21,725 bases of DNA from Apostichopus californicus (Eukaryota; Echinodermata; Holothuroidea; Aspidochirotida; Stichopodidae), in assembly GCA_020650975.1 (NCBI GenBank), contig JAIPMN010010438.1, positions 3,750 to 25,474 on the forward strand. The letters run 5' to 3'. Of the stretch, positions 1 to 8,818 are shown in pieces; the stretch's first letter is position 1; each line of letters starts with the position of its first letter. The notes under the pieces are model-generated. The model made no database searches. It was not told where the DNA came from and saw only the letters and a program-made list of their open reading frames with translations. The translations under genes were made by a program, and so were the position numbers.

Positions 1-18
1 CCACCCCCCCCCCCCCCC
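1..18. repeat. Poly-C run at the window edge
   Basis: CCACC followed by a C homopolymer. It matches the poly-G tracts in the right half when read on the other strand. Confidence 0.85.
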
Positions 19-960
19 AATACTCTATGAGCATAAATATGTTGCTTTAAGGTATTTGCAATTTTCGATAGTAAATAACTGCTTTCTACATCTGCAGTGA
101 ATGTCTGCAAGAAAACGATAAAGCTATCGATATAACCCTGCATATTGCAACACAAGCTTAGTTCAGTTGCTATGCAAGTGGACGAAGCCATAGGAATAAT
201 TACTATGATATTTCTCAACTATGGTAAATCATTTTCTCACCATCCAGTAAAAGCAATGTCATTTGCAGCACAGTAAATGGATGCTAAAATCGTACAGTTT
301 GTTTTTAAATCTAACCGCACAAATACGCTTTGCCAATGGAATTAGGTCTCACCCAATCAAAGAAAAAAGAAAAAATTGTATAAAATATAACTTTGTTGAT
401 TTTACAGATTATTTACATTGTACGATGTACCTTATATACACACACTATTTACAAATAGTTCTGGTAATCTTTATGTACTGTAGGAATTCCCCTGCCGGTG
501 ACACATCCCTTAAGTGCCAAATTCGAAAGTTGTCGTAAAACTTTGAACCTAAAAACTTGTGTCAGGTAGAACGTTGTTGAGTGCCGAATTTAAGGTCTCT
601 CACTGGCTTAAAGAGAGAAACAACAGCTTTTCTTTTTTGTATTAATAATTCTGCAATATTTATATTGCATATGAAAACAAAACACCTTACCAGAAGAATG
701 AGCAACACTGAGGCCCATTAACATGAGAGTAAACATGCAGATGAACTAGGGAAGGACAAGCGTATCGGAATACGTAGACAAACTTATTCCACGTCAGTTA
801 ATCCAAGATCTGCCAAATTAACTTCCACCGACGAGGGGGCACACGCCTTACTAGAACTTTTCTTCCTTACACAACTCTATATAATATGGACTCTATTCTA
901 ATAGAATAATGTGTACTTACTATGTGAACTTTATAGATGACATTAAATTTGAGACAAAGT
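1..960 (-). other. 3' flank / probable 3' UTR of the CNC gene
   Basis: Downstream of the stop at 961. I find no clear AATAAA on the minus strand. A weak TATAAA variant (plus strand TTTATA at 659-664) is the only candidate poly(A) signal, so the 3' end may lie outside the window. The 91-residue plus-strand frame at 263-538 is low-complexity and unlike any family I know. Confidence 0.45.
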
Positions 961-1631
961 CTAATTTGAACTGTATTTACGGTCTGTCTTGTGATGCCTT
1001 CCTGTCGAGTTTGTGCGGTTCTGTGGCACCAGGATGACTGAACCGTCTTCCATTATTTCCAACCGGAATTGACTGGGGTCTACCAGGTCCCCGTTACGGT
1101 CTCGCATGGTCCGGAAAACTTGGTTGTAGAGGTCGTCGAAGCGCGACTGCATGTCGGACAGCTCCTCGTTCACCTTGTCGCGTTCCTTCAGGAGTTTGTC
1201 GTGCTCGTTCTGCATCGCGCCGACCGAACCTTCCACCTGCTGGATGGCCGATATCTTTCGCTTGCGGCAATTCTGGGCGGCAACTTTGTTCTTGCCGCGG
1301 CGCCTGATGTCCCGGATGAGCTGTAGTTGTTTGTTGTTGAAATCGTACTTCTTCAAGAGGTCGTTGAAACTGTCGACGGGGAGATTGATGATCTTCTCGA
1401 TCGGGATGTGGATGTTCAGCTCCTTGGCTCGTCTTTCGTCCCTCGAGGGCCGGTTGAAACCGTCCTCATCAAAGCTGCCGTTCTTGGACCGATTGTACGA
1501 CCGGAAACCTTTCGGGCTGCCCGCTTCCGATGAAGACGCGTAGGAATGATTGTGGTGGATGCTGTCGGAATTCTGGTTACTGTCGAGGGAACTCGATGCG
1601 CTGATATCACTGTGGCAAGGAGAGGCTCCAC
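961..1631 (-). CDS. NFE2L1: Coding exon 4: CNC, bZIP and Neh3-like C-terminus
   Basis: The exon encodes residues 555-776 and the TAG stop at 963-961. The acceptor is TTTGTATCTTGCAG, phase 1. HNHSY (580-584) matches the HNHTY segment just before the CNC domain in NFE2L1. The CNC domain runs from SRDERRAKELNI (616-627) through KIINLPVDSFNDLLKKY and IRDIRRRGKNK, followed directly by the basic region VAAQNCRKRK. The zipper (about 680-722) has few leucines at heptad positions (I, V and M instead). FRLEIMEDGSVILVP is the Neh3-like end, needed for transactivation in the family. The tail carries two more sequons (N758 and N761). The exon is visibly richer in G, C and CpG than exons 1-3. The family dimerises with small Maf proteins and binds antioxidant-response elements. 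Confidence 0.96.
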
Positions 1632-4600
1632 CTGCAAGATACAAAGAAGGAGAAATGAAGAAATTAGTCAAACAGTACCAGACAGGTAACTAGAGTAGTG
1701 TATGTGCTGCACTGAGAATGGCATTGAAAGGACACACTAGGCAAGATATGAATGAGCAACTCCTCAAGGGAAAGGGAAATTTAACTCACACAAACATTAC
1801 CCCTAAATCCCTAATACAAGATCACACAGAAGCAAACTTGTCAGAACTGCACAATATTTTTTAAGAATTTTTGAAAGTGTCAAACACTATAAAACTTACA
1901 AGTAGAAAACAAAAACAACAGTGCCCACTGGAGACAAAATTCTAACGCATGGAGACATGATTGGAACAGTATTTGCTCCACAGCTACAAACAGGCCTATG
2001 GTCGGTCGTAGAGAGATATACTGCAGCAAGTCCAATGTAAAAACAGATGTAGTAAACAACAGTTAAGCTTACGAATAAAACACAAAGACTTTGATACGGC
2101 ACTAGCACCAGTGCTATACATGCTAAACATCAATACATAAACAAAGTACTAAAACAGAAATGTTTGTAGTAGTACTACTACCATGGTTTAGTAAGTCAAA
2201 CAATATTCAGTGAAGGCTACAAAAAGTAATAAATAAAAACACACACAAACACTCACACAAAATAAAGAAAATGCAGACAAAAAATGAAGAGGTAGATAGC
2301 CCCACCTAAAGTAAAATATGACATGTCTTCCTCGTGAGCAGATGTGAAATGAAGATGAGCCGAGACTATCAGAGAGGTTAGTACAGCCATCCTAACACAA
2401 CAGGTACACACAGTACAGATAGCGATTAAAGTTTGTGCAGCAACTCCGTACAGTTGCTTGATTCCAAATGCCCCTCAGAAGGGTAACCAATGTAACCAGT
2501 CACGCACAGAAAAATTTGGTAAACTGAATGACTAGTCATCTGTTTTTGTTCCTGTCATGCATATGCAGCAGTATTTCCTGACAAGGCTGCCGGCTTTATG
2601 CCTGAAAAGGAAGTAATCTGTGGGAGATTTGTGGACGTCACTGTGCTGACATCACAATCTACCAGAATGAATCACTTCTGAAGACCTGAAATAGGCATGA
2701 ACTGTTGCTTACGGGTTCTACCGCTTGGTACTTGGGATGAGTGCATTCACAGAAGTCACTGGACTATAACCAGACAAACAAAGCCACTGGGCAACTTGCG
2801 TAGTCATGACGTCACTAACCTCGCTCCAGATGCCAGGACAATACCAGGGATTTCTCGATGATTCATATCCACACAAACAAATTATTTTAAATTCAACCTT
2901 CCATCACCATAAAAATAGTGGTTACAACATCATGGACCACAAAATTAGCTAAACAAGTAGGGCAACATTATGAACCCCACCATTAGATTGAAATCAAAGA
3001 ATTATGATCCTGGGGTATTTTCTAACGTATCAAACTATGCATTGCAATTTTAAGGTTTCTGAAATTCGTTTTATGAGGGGAAAAAAAATTAATAAAGGTG
3101 AATGGTTAGCAATCTGACTATTTTTCATTGGACTTACTGCTCTGCAGTAACCAAATCAAGCAACGGCAGTTTGTGTTTGTTAAATATTCATACACACTGT
3201 GATGCTGCCCTATCAGGTTTAACATGAAATTAACAAATTAACAAAGAAAGGAACAACAACAAGTACTTAAGCATAGATTAAAATTTCCAGGAAAAAATTT
3301 AATCTACCAGATTATCTCTGTGAACTGGGACAAACAAACAAAATACTGAAAAGCACACACACGCACAAACACAAAGTTTGGCCAGTTCAGCGATAAAAAA
3401 ACAAGCAACACAATCTGGCGAGAAAGTGATATTACAAAAGAACAGAGAGTCGTGATTTACTTGGCAAGGCAGACTGTAAAACCAGGAAGAGTAACGAAAG
3501 TTGCCATAGAATATATCACCATGTACCCGCTTTCTACCAATATATAAGTATGAATAAAATCTGACCTTTCGATGCGGAGTATATTAGCATTTGAAGATTT
3601 TTACGTTTGACCCTGTGACCTCATTATTATTTATGAGATGAGCATCAAAATCAATAGGGTTCATCTACTCACTATGGCGCATCTATGTAGACTTGTCCTT
3701 GTTCAGTTACTGTGTTTACAAGCTATTTTAGTGAAAATCAACTTACTGTAAGCCCCGCCCTGCCCCCTAATAAATATGCATAAAATCAACTTGAACATAT
3801 ATCACCATGTACCCGCTATCTACCAACACATTAACACCAAGTATAAATAAATTCTGACTTATGGTTGCAGAGTTATTAGCATTTGAAGATTTTAAAGTTT
3901 GACCCTATGACCTCATTATTATTCATGAGATGAGCACCAAACTTGATATGGTTCTCTTACTCAGTATGGCGCATCTATGTACCAAGTATGACTTCAATCC
4001 AACTTGCCATTGTTGAGTTATCGTGTTTACTAGCCAAGGGCGTTACATACACACACACTTAGGCTCAAGCTGGCAAGGAATCTAAAAGTCTAAAATTAGT
4101 CGAGGATCAGGAAATAATTTATCAAGTACCGCATCGCAAAATGGTAAAATTGACTTACAATGTGCAACGATGTGCAGCAGTTTCCGTACATGGGAAGTTA
4201 AGAACCCATTGAAGAGACACAAGATTCAGAGCCGTCAAGACTGCTACACAAACTTTGTACATGGAAGTATTTCCTAAGGATATGAGTCATAACATGGCAA
4301 CTCAAGCGTATTGTGTTAAACTCCCTCCCTTTTGTGGCGAGCAGATGGTTTCTATACAACTCAACATACATTTCTTCAGAAGGAAGTGCATTCAAAGTTC
4401 AAGCAAATAATTCCTTCAAAGTTGTTAAACTACTACCAATATGCACTACCTATATATGCAGTACTAAACAAAATAGAAAAGTTCTGTTATTCCTAATATT
4501 ATAAACCTGAGGACACTTCCTGTTTTGTAGCTAACACAATTTGCTTTTGTATGTATGTATTTCTACTGTACATAGAGGAGTGTAAATTATGTATGTGCTG

Positions 4601-7600
4601 TCACATGCCCAAGTTATAGTACTGCACTCAAGGCACAGCACTGTACATTACTTCTTCCTGCACTTTACGTATATCAAACAGCTTGCATTTGAGTTCAGTA
4701 CTGATCGTGTAACCCGTTAAAAACAGAGAACGGTGTAAGAAATTAACATATGGGTCAGGACGGATTAAATAGGTTTTACGCATTGCCATTGTGCCTCCCT
4801 ACATGCAGTTGAAATTTGAAAGTATATACTGGTTCTTTCTTGGAAATATTTAAAATCTATCATACAGATTAGGAATAACAGGACTTTTCTATTTTATTTA
4901 GTACTGCATATATAGGTAGTGCATATTGGTAGTAATAGTATAACAACTAATAGGAATTATTTGTTTGAACTTTGAATGCACTTCCTTCTGAAGAAATGTA
5001 TGTTGAGTTGTATAGAAACCATCTGCTAATTAATTATCAATGGAAAGGTTTAATTACAGACCAATCACACAAAGACATTGGCAAGCTGCACTCGAAAAAT
5101 ACTAGATTGCCCCTGCATTGAGCACCTTATTTGTTCTGGTCTTAAAGGCTGACTGATTGAAAAGTTGCCCTCTTTGAACTCTTGAAAGCTAAACAACTAA
5201 AAGCTTAAATCTTTTGGAGGGAGCAGAAAGGTTTTTTCTGTGACCTTGAAATGATACATCTTTCCACTACCTTTCCTGCTCCATAAAATAAACCATTCAA
5301 AATGTCAGCAACTATGAAGACATGGGTTCAACCTGCACACTACTGCATTGACACACTTGGGATTCTTTCTTCTCAATTTGAAAGCCATGAGCCATATTAC
5401 CTGACAAAGCTAGAGTGAATCTTTGTTTAGGTGGCTTCGAAAATGTAGGATCATCTGTTTGGTAAGTGTGGCCTTGGTCTGATTTGAAGGTTATTTCTTT
5501 AGAAAGGAGACATGCAGCCCCAGTCTAGAGGATAAAATCTCCAGCTCCATCGAAATGTTTCGAACCGTTCACAGAACATTGGAACAAAAACGTATGATGA
5601 TCAAAATGACAGCTAAGCGGTGAGAACTACCACCATTCATAACTTTGTCCATTTCCTCTAAGCACATAGTGCATGCATTCACTCTTTCTTCCATTCATCG
5701 ATATGAGACCAAACCACCCGAACCTTGCATCCTCGGGAAAATTTGGAGGAAATCCAAAATCACAAATTGATTTCAGTAAAGAAATCGAGAGAACCAACCA
5801 GACAAAAAAGAGCAGCACAAATTATAATGAAGAACAAGCAAATGGAGATTTGAAATCTTGACAGTACTAGCAAAAAGCCACTGTGATTGGTCCACATACA
5901 ACTAGTGAATATTCGCTTAACTTTGGACACTACCTGAATGACATACTGTAATATTACAACTTAGTAATAGCTAGGTCAGATATGCCAAAACTAGACATGG
6001 AAGTATGAGAGAGAGAGCTTCAAATGGTTAAATGAGAAAAGTTAGCAAGGAATACAAGAAAGTTAAATCACTCCTATAAAAATAGCAGGCAGTCCAACTG
6101 ACCATTAGTAGTAATTATTGCATGCAGGGGAATTTTTTGTGGGTACATTAGCATAAATATGCTTCTATTAGAACGGCCTTTTTTGGCAATTTAGGGAAAA
6201 AAAGGAAAAAAAACTTTACATGTAAGCCAACAATGTTGTCATCCCATACAATAAGTTAACTACTACCCACCTCTGGTGAATTCTTTCCCAAACTCTTGTT
6301 TGAATGCTTCTTGATTGAAGCCGGTGGCACCTTCCAGGCTGCCTTCTGATTCGTCAGCACTGAAGGATTCATCTTCACTCAAGAGTTCCAAACCTGATAC
6401 AGGAAGAGAGATAAAAATTGTTAAAAAAATGACTAATTGGAGCAAAGGTAATGGATCCACAGGAACATCTTAACTACAAAAGAAACTGCAGTGTTGTGAT
6501 CTTTGCTTCATGTTTGCTTTTCAGTCAGGTGACATAAGATGAAGATCTCTCATTGTTCAACACAGATCTATTTACTGTTTTACCTACTTGTAAGAGTTGC
6601 ACTTTGCTGGACAATTTTCACTAACACTGTCCTCTACAGACTGTGCTGCTTCTGCCTTCACATTCACCATGCTCCTCTAGCTAACAATGGTACACTTAAA
6701 CCTTTCTGGTAATTTTTTTATAAATCATAGAGGTATTTATAGTTTTATGATCTTCAGAAGCTTCTCTGTCAATGCAAAACACTAAAGCACTGGTTGTTTG
6801 ATTGATCATTTATGTATGGTTAAGAATAAATACTTACTGCCATCCTCCCCATTGATAGAAGAAGCCAACATGGTAATCATACTGTCCAACTCGTGCATGT
6901 CAGAATCCATTTCTGTCTCGTTGATGTTACTCTTGGTGGAATTCAGGAGGTCCAAGAGCAGCGAGGGATTTTGTGGTGCCGTAGCAGGGACAGGTGAAAC
7001 GGTGCTGTTTTCCTGCTCCATTTCTTGTTGATCCAACATCATCATGGTGAGGTTGACCGATGACCCCTGGCTGCTGGCCGGGGATGTGGGTACAGCACTG
7101 ATGGACATATTGTTGAAGCTGCTGATCGGTGAAAACAGCTCTGCACTGCTGGTAGTGTTCATTTGGGTATCGTTGACACTTGGGAAAAGTTCATTGTCTT
7201 GAATATCGACCGCCAACAATCTACTGGTTGCCATTTGTTGGGAGGTACTGTTGAACAATGACATTTGTGGACTGGTGGCATTCTGGAGGTTCACATTGCC
7301 GTTGGTAGTGGCATTGAAGGCAAACACATTCTGTTCATCGGCCGGGATGCTGCTGTTCCAGGTGGCATTTGGAAATCTACCTTGTGTGGCATCTACAGAG
7401 TTATTACCCGCTAGCAGTGGGGACATCTGGAGTTCGGAAATGCTGGCCAAATCTTGCCACCTTTGTTCAATTTCAACTGCATCCACCAATGGAGGTACGA
7501 CTCTGGAGGAGGGGTCCTCTACTTGTGGGTTGAAGCTGTCCAGGAGGTTAAGGCAATCTTCGAATGAAAGACCCCTGCTGTCTGGCACAGTGACATCCTG

Positions 7601-8791
7601 GCTGGGAACAACTTGGGTAGATTCTGTGGGCTGGCCTGTGCGAGGAATTGGGAGCTGTTCACCAGTTTCACAGTCTATGTCATATTGCCAATCACTCTGT
7701 GGAGCTTTCTCTTGGACAGGTTTGGTTTTCTCCAGCTCCATCTCCATCTCTCCCTTTGTTGGGAAAGAATCTTCCCTCGTGATACCCATATCGATGTCTT
7801 GCCTCCATAAGGCTTCTATGAGATCCCGATCCTGGAAGAGATAAACAAAAACAAGACTGATTAACTAAAAATTCATCCATCCATCATCAATCAAGACATA
7901 GTCAACAAGCCGTAACCTTTGCCTTCTTCTGGTAACTGGACAAGGAAATTGGGTAAAGGAGCTACACTGTTACAATTTGCCATTTTGTTCAGTAGAACTG
8001 GGGTTATGGATGGCAAAAGTAATCTTCAGATTCCAATATAACAACCGTTTGTAACAATTGCAGTTCAATGACAAAAAAAACAAAAAAAAAACTGTACAAA
8101 GTAGTCTTGTCAGAATACTACCCAGTGTTTCAACACAAGGCACAGATAATGTTAAGTTACAGATCATTGTAAACACACCATTAGGATTACAAGCCACATA
8201 ACACAACTTCAACAGTGTTTGCCAATGTTGCTGGTCACAGTACTTTACCTCTGGTGACATATCTTCAGAATCCATGATGCCACTGTCAGGAGATGCTACA
8301 GCACCATCAGATCCCAGATTATTGTTTACATCACTATTTCCTACTTCAGATATCCCACTTAAATTGTCACTTTCTTCATTACTGTCACTGTTACTCGACA
8401 CTTCAGAGTGAAATGGAATGTTTACGCCTCCCATGGTTTGCGATTCATCATTGTTATCAAGCAGTAGTGTTGTGATTTCTAACTCGGCAGGTATTAAACT
8501 AAGTAACCTATTTCGATCATTCAGACTATGTAATTCACTGAATATTGACCTAGAGTAAATGCCATTGTCAACTTGCTTTGGATGTATATGGACATATTCA
8601 TCTTCATATAGACTATGCCAGTTATGAAATTGAGTCTCTGTGAGTGCAAAACTCTCTCCTAAAATAATATCTTGAATACCTTGGATTTCAACTCCATGTT
8701 GTTGTGAACTTTGGTCCCATTGCAACCTCATTAATGCCAGAAGCACACTGAGGGGCAACAGAGAATCTCGAAAGAGCTGTTTATTAATCAT
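961..8791 (-). CDS. NFE2L1: NFE2L1/NRF1-like ER-anchored CNC-bZIP transcription factor (four coding exons)
   Basis: The joined CDS is 8791-8249, 7831-6838, 6393-6271 and 1631-961: 2331 nt, 776 residues, close to the length of human NFE2L1/TCF11. Domain order seen: hydrophobic anchor (about residues 10-21), NHB2-like box with DIILG and TETQFHN (41-57), Neh2-like module with WRQDIDMG (190-197) and ETGE (236-239), an IEQRWQDLASISELQ block (302-316), 13 N-x-S/T sequons between residues 324 and 485, an acidic Ser-rich piece (517-532), CNC domain (about 617-662), basic region with NKVAAQNCRKRK (668-679), zipper, and a Neh3-like EDGSVILVP (748-756). Family knowledge: such proteins sit in the ER membrane, are glycosylated, retrotranslocated, deglycosylated and cleaved, then pair with small Maf proteins to activate proteasome and antioxidant genes. 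All introns are GT-AG and frame is kept at each junction. The ER-anchor and NHB2 boxes favour NFE2L1 over NFE2L2. In an invertebrate this may be the only CNC gene (cnc/Nrf), so symbol assignment is by resemblance. Confidence 0.93.
2166..2181. repeat. Perfect 16-bp palindrome
   Basis: GTAGTAGTACTACTAC, its own reverse complement, within intron 3. Trinucleotide-based; probably incidental. Confidence 0.7.
2807..2814. promoter_or_regulatory. CRE palindrome TGACGTCA (intron 3)
   Basis: Perfect CREB/ATF-type site in the context GTCATGACGTCACTAAC. One of five in the window. Confidence 0.5.
3354..3375. repeat. CA-rich microsatellite (interrupted)
   Basis: Short imperfect CA/CAAA run in intron 3. 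A similar A/CA-rich run lies at about 2233-2262. Confidence 0.7.
3511..3723. repeat. Direct repeat, copy 1 (intron 3)
   Basis: Starts ATATATCACCATGTACCCGC and shares with copy 2, in the same order, ATTAGCATTTGAAGATTTT, GTTTGACCCT, GACCTCATTATTATT, ATGAGATGAGCA and TATGGCGCATCTATGTA. It ends near GTGTTTAC. Copy 2 begins 286 bp downstream. Compared with copy 2 it lacks about 15 bases after the shared TCTATGTA. Confidence 0.85.
3797..4034. repeat. Direct repeat, copy 2 (intron 3)
   Basis: Diverged second copy of the 3511 unit, ending GTGTTTAC before a short AC run at about 4050. Two diverged neighbours with a CA-type tail suggest a dispersed or tandem repeat family rather than a recent duplication. 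No coding capacity is visible. Confidence 0.85.
4341..4497. repeat. Inverted repeat, left arm (intron 3)
   Basis: Begins GCAGATGGTTTCTATACAAC and pairs with 4868-5026. The first 62 bases match perfectly. One block of about 18 bases near 4415 is diverged, and the rest differs at only a few sites. The spacer is 370 bp. Confidence 0.92.
4868..5026. repeat. Inverted repeat, right arm (intron 3)
   Basis: Reverse complement of the left arm, ending AACCATCTGC at 5026. No open frame is shared with a known protein, and no target-site duplication is obvious at the outer edges, so a non-autonomous fold-back element or a local inverted duplication are both possible. Confidence 0.92.
6271..6393 (-). CDS. 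NFE2L1: Coding exon 3: small acidic Ser-rich exon
   Basis: This 123-nt exon encodes residues 513 (split AGT Ser) to 554 (split Gly). It begins after TCTTCCTGTATCAG and ends at AGAG|GTGGGT, phase 1 on both sides, so it could be skipped without a frameshift. The peptide LELLSEDESFSADESEG (514-530) and following GATGF resemble the acidic, serine-rich Neh6-like region of NFE2L1, where human has SFSEEGAVGYSSDSE. It lacks a canonical DSGxxS degron. An open frame runs upstream into the intron, but the acceptor and the phase agreement with exon 2 define the true edge. Confidence 0.86.
6394..6837 (-). other. Intron 2 of the CNC gene (phase 1)
   Basis: GT at 6837-6836 (GCA|GTAAGT) and AG at 6395-6394 (CTTCCTGTATCAG). 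The split codon A+GT gives Ser. Nothing else is recognised in its 444 nt. Confidence 0.88.
6838..7831 (-). CDS. NFE2L1: Coding exon 2: Neh2-like KEAP1-binding module and glycosylated NST domain
   Basis: The exon encodes residues 182-512 and one base of codon 513. It follows a CTCTTCCAG acceptor and opens with DRDLIEALWRQDIDMG, the NFE2L1/2 Neh2 start. The usual DLG reads DMG (195-197). The ETGE high-affinity KEAP1 motif is intact (236-239), in the context DIDCETGEQLPIP. SFEDCLNLLDSF (270-281) and the EQRWQDLASI block resemble conserved transactivation segments of NFE2L1. Residues 324-485 carry 13 sequons, at N324, 336, 340, 354, 365, 375, 401, 406, 422, 441, 456, 478 and 485. This is the NST domain, known in the family to be glycosylated in the ER lumen. 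The donor is GGCA|GTAAGT, phase 1. The plus strand is open across much of this exon, but that is a shadow. Confidence 0.93.
7832..8248 (-). other. Intron 1 of the CNC gene (phase 0)
   Basis: GT at 8248-8247 (GAG|GTAAAG) and AG at 7833-7832 (TTTATCTCTTCCAG|GAT). The 417-nt intron separates the ER-targeting exon from the exon that starts at the KEAP1-binding module. I see no other gene in it. Confidence 0.9.
8249..8791 (-). CDS. NFE2L1: Coding exon 1: ER-targeting module of the CNC factor
   Basis: The exon encodes residues 1-181. The start ATG at 8791-8789 has A at -3 (favourable context), and an in-frame TAA lies eight codons upstream at 8818-8816 in unspliced sequence. Residues 10-21 (SLLPLSVLLALM) form a short hydrophobic anchor like the NHB1 of NFE2L1. 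Residues 37-57 match the conserved NHB2 stretch, followed by IHPKQVD (69-75). In human NFE2L1 the DDI2 cleavage region lies about 100 residues in; here the equivalent place is near residues 100-112 (IPAELEITTLLLD). The second half is acidic and Ser/Asn-rich and ends with DSGIMDSEDMSPE, which holds a possible phosphodegron. The exon ends at a GAG|GTAAAG donor, phase 0. It is AT-richer than exon 4. Confidence 0.92.
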
Positions 8792-8818
8792 TGTTAATGT
8801 TTTCTGTTCAGCAGCTTA
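8792..8818 (-). other. 5' leader next to the start codon with in-frame upstream stop
   Basis: On the minus strand, an in-frame TAA at 8818-8816 precedes the ATG at 8791 by eight codons, and the -3 base of the ATG is A. If this piece is unspliced leader, the 8791 start is fixed. A possible acceptor AG (GCTGCTGAACAG, ending at 8804) lies within it, so an upstream non-coding exon could join here; its pyrimidine tract is weak. Confidence 0.6.

Larger units (their letters stand above)
1632..6270 (-). other. Intron 3 of the CNC gene (phase 1, 4.6 kb, repeat-bearing)
   Basis: GT at 6270-6269 (AGAG|GTGGGT) and AG at 1633-1632 (TATCTTGCAG). The split codon G+GT gives Gly. The intron holds a tandem duplication (3511-4034), a long inverted repeat (4341-5026) and CA-rich runs near 2233-2262 and 3354-3375. 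The short open frames inside it match no family I recognise. Confidence 0.88.

Noticed and set aside
1151..1543. 130-residue plus-strand open frame
   Set aside because: Antisense shadow of the conserved bZIP exon, which reads in frame on the minus strand.
7251..7844. 197-residue plus-strand open frame
   Set aside because: Antisense shadow of exon 2; it crosses the exon 2 acceptor and has no family resemblance.
7970..8248. Downstream part of the 273-residue minus-strand frame beyond residue 181
   Set aside because: Reads through the GAG|GTAAAG donor into intron 1; homology to NFE2L1 stops at the donor and resumes at 7831.
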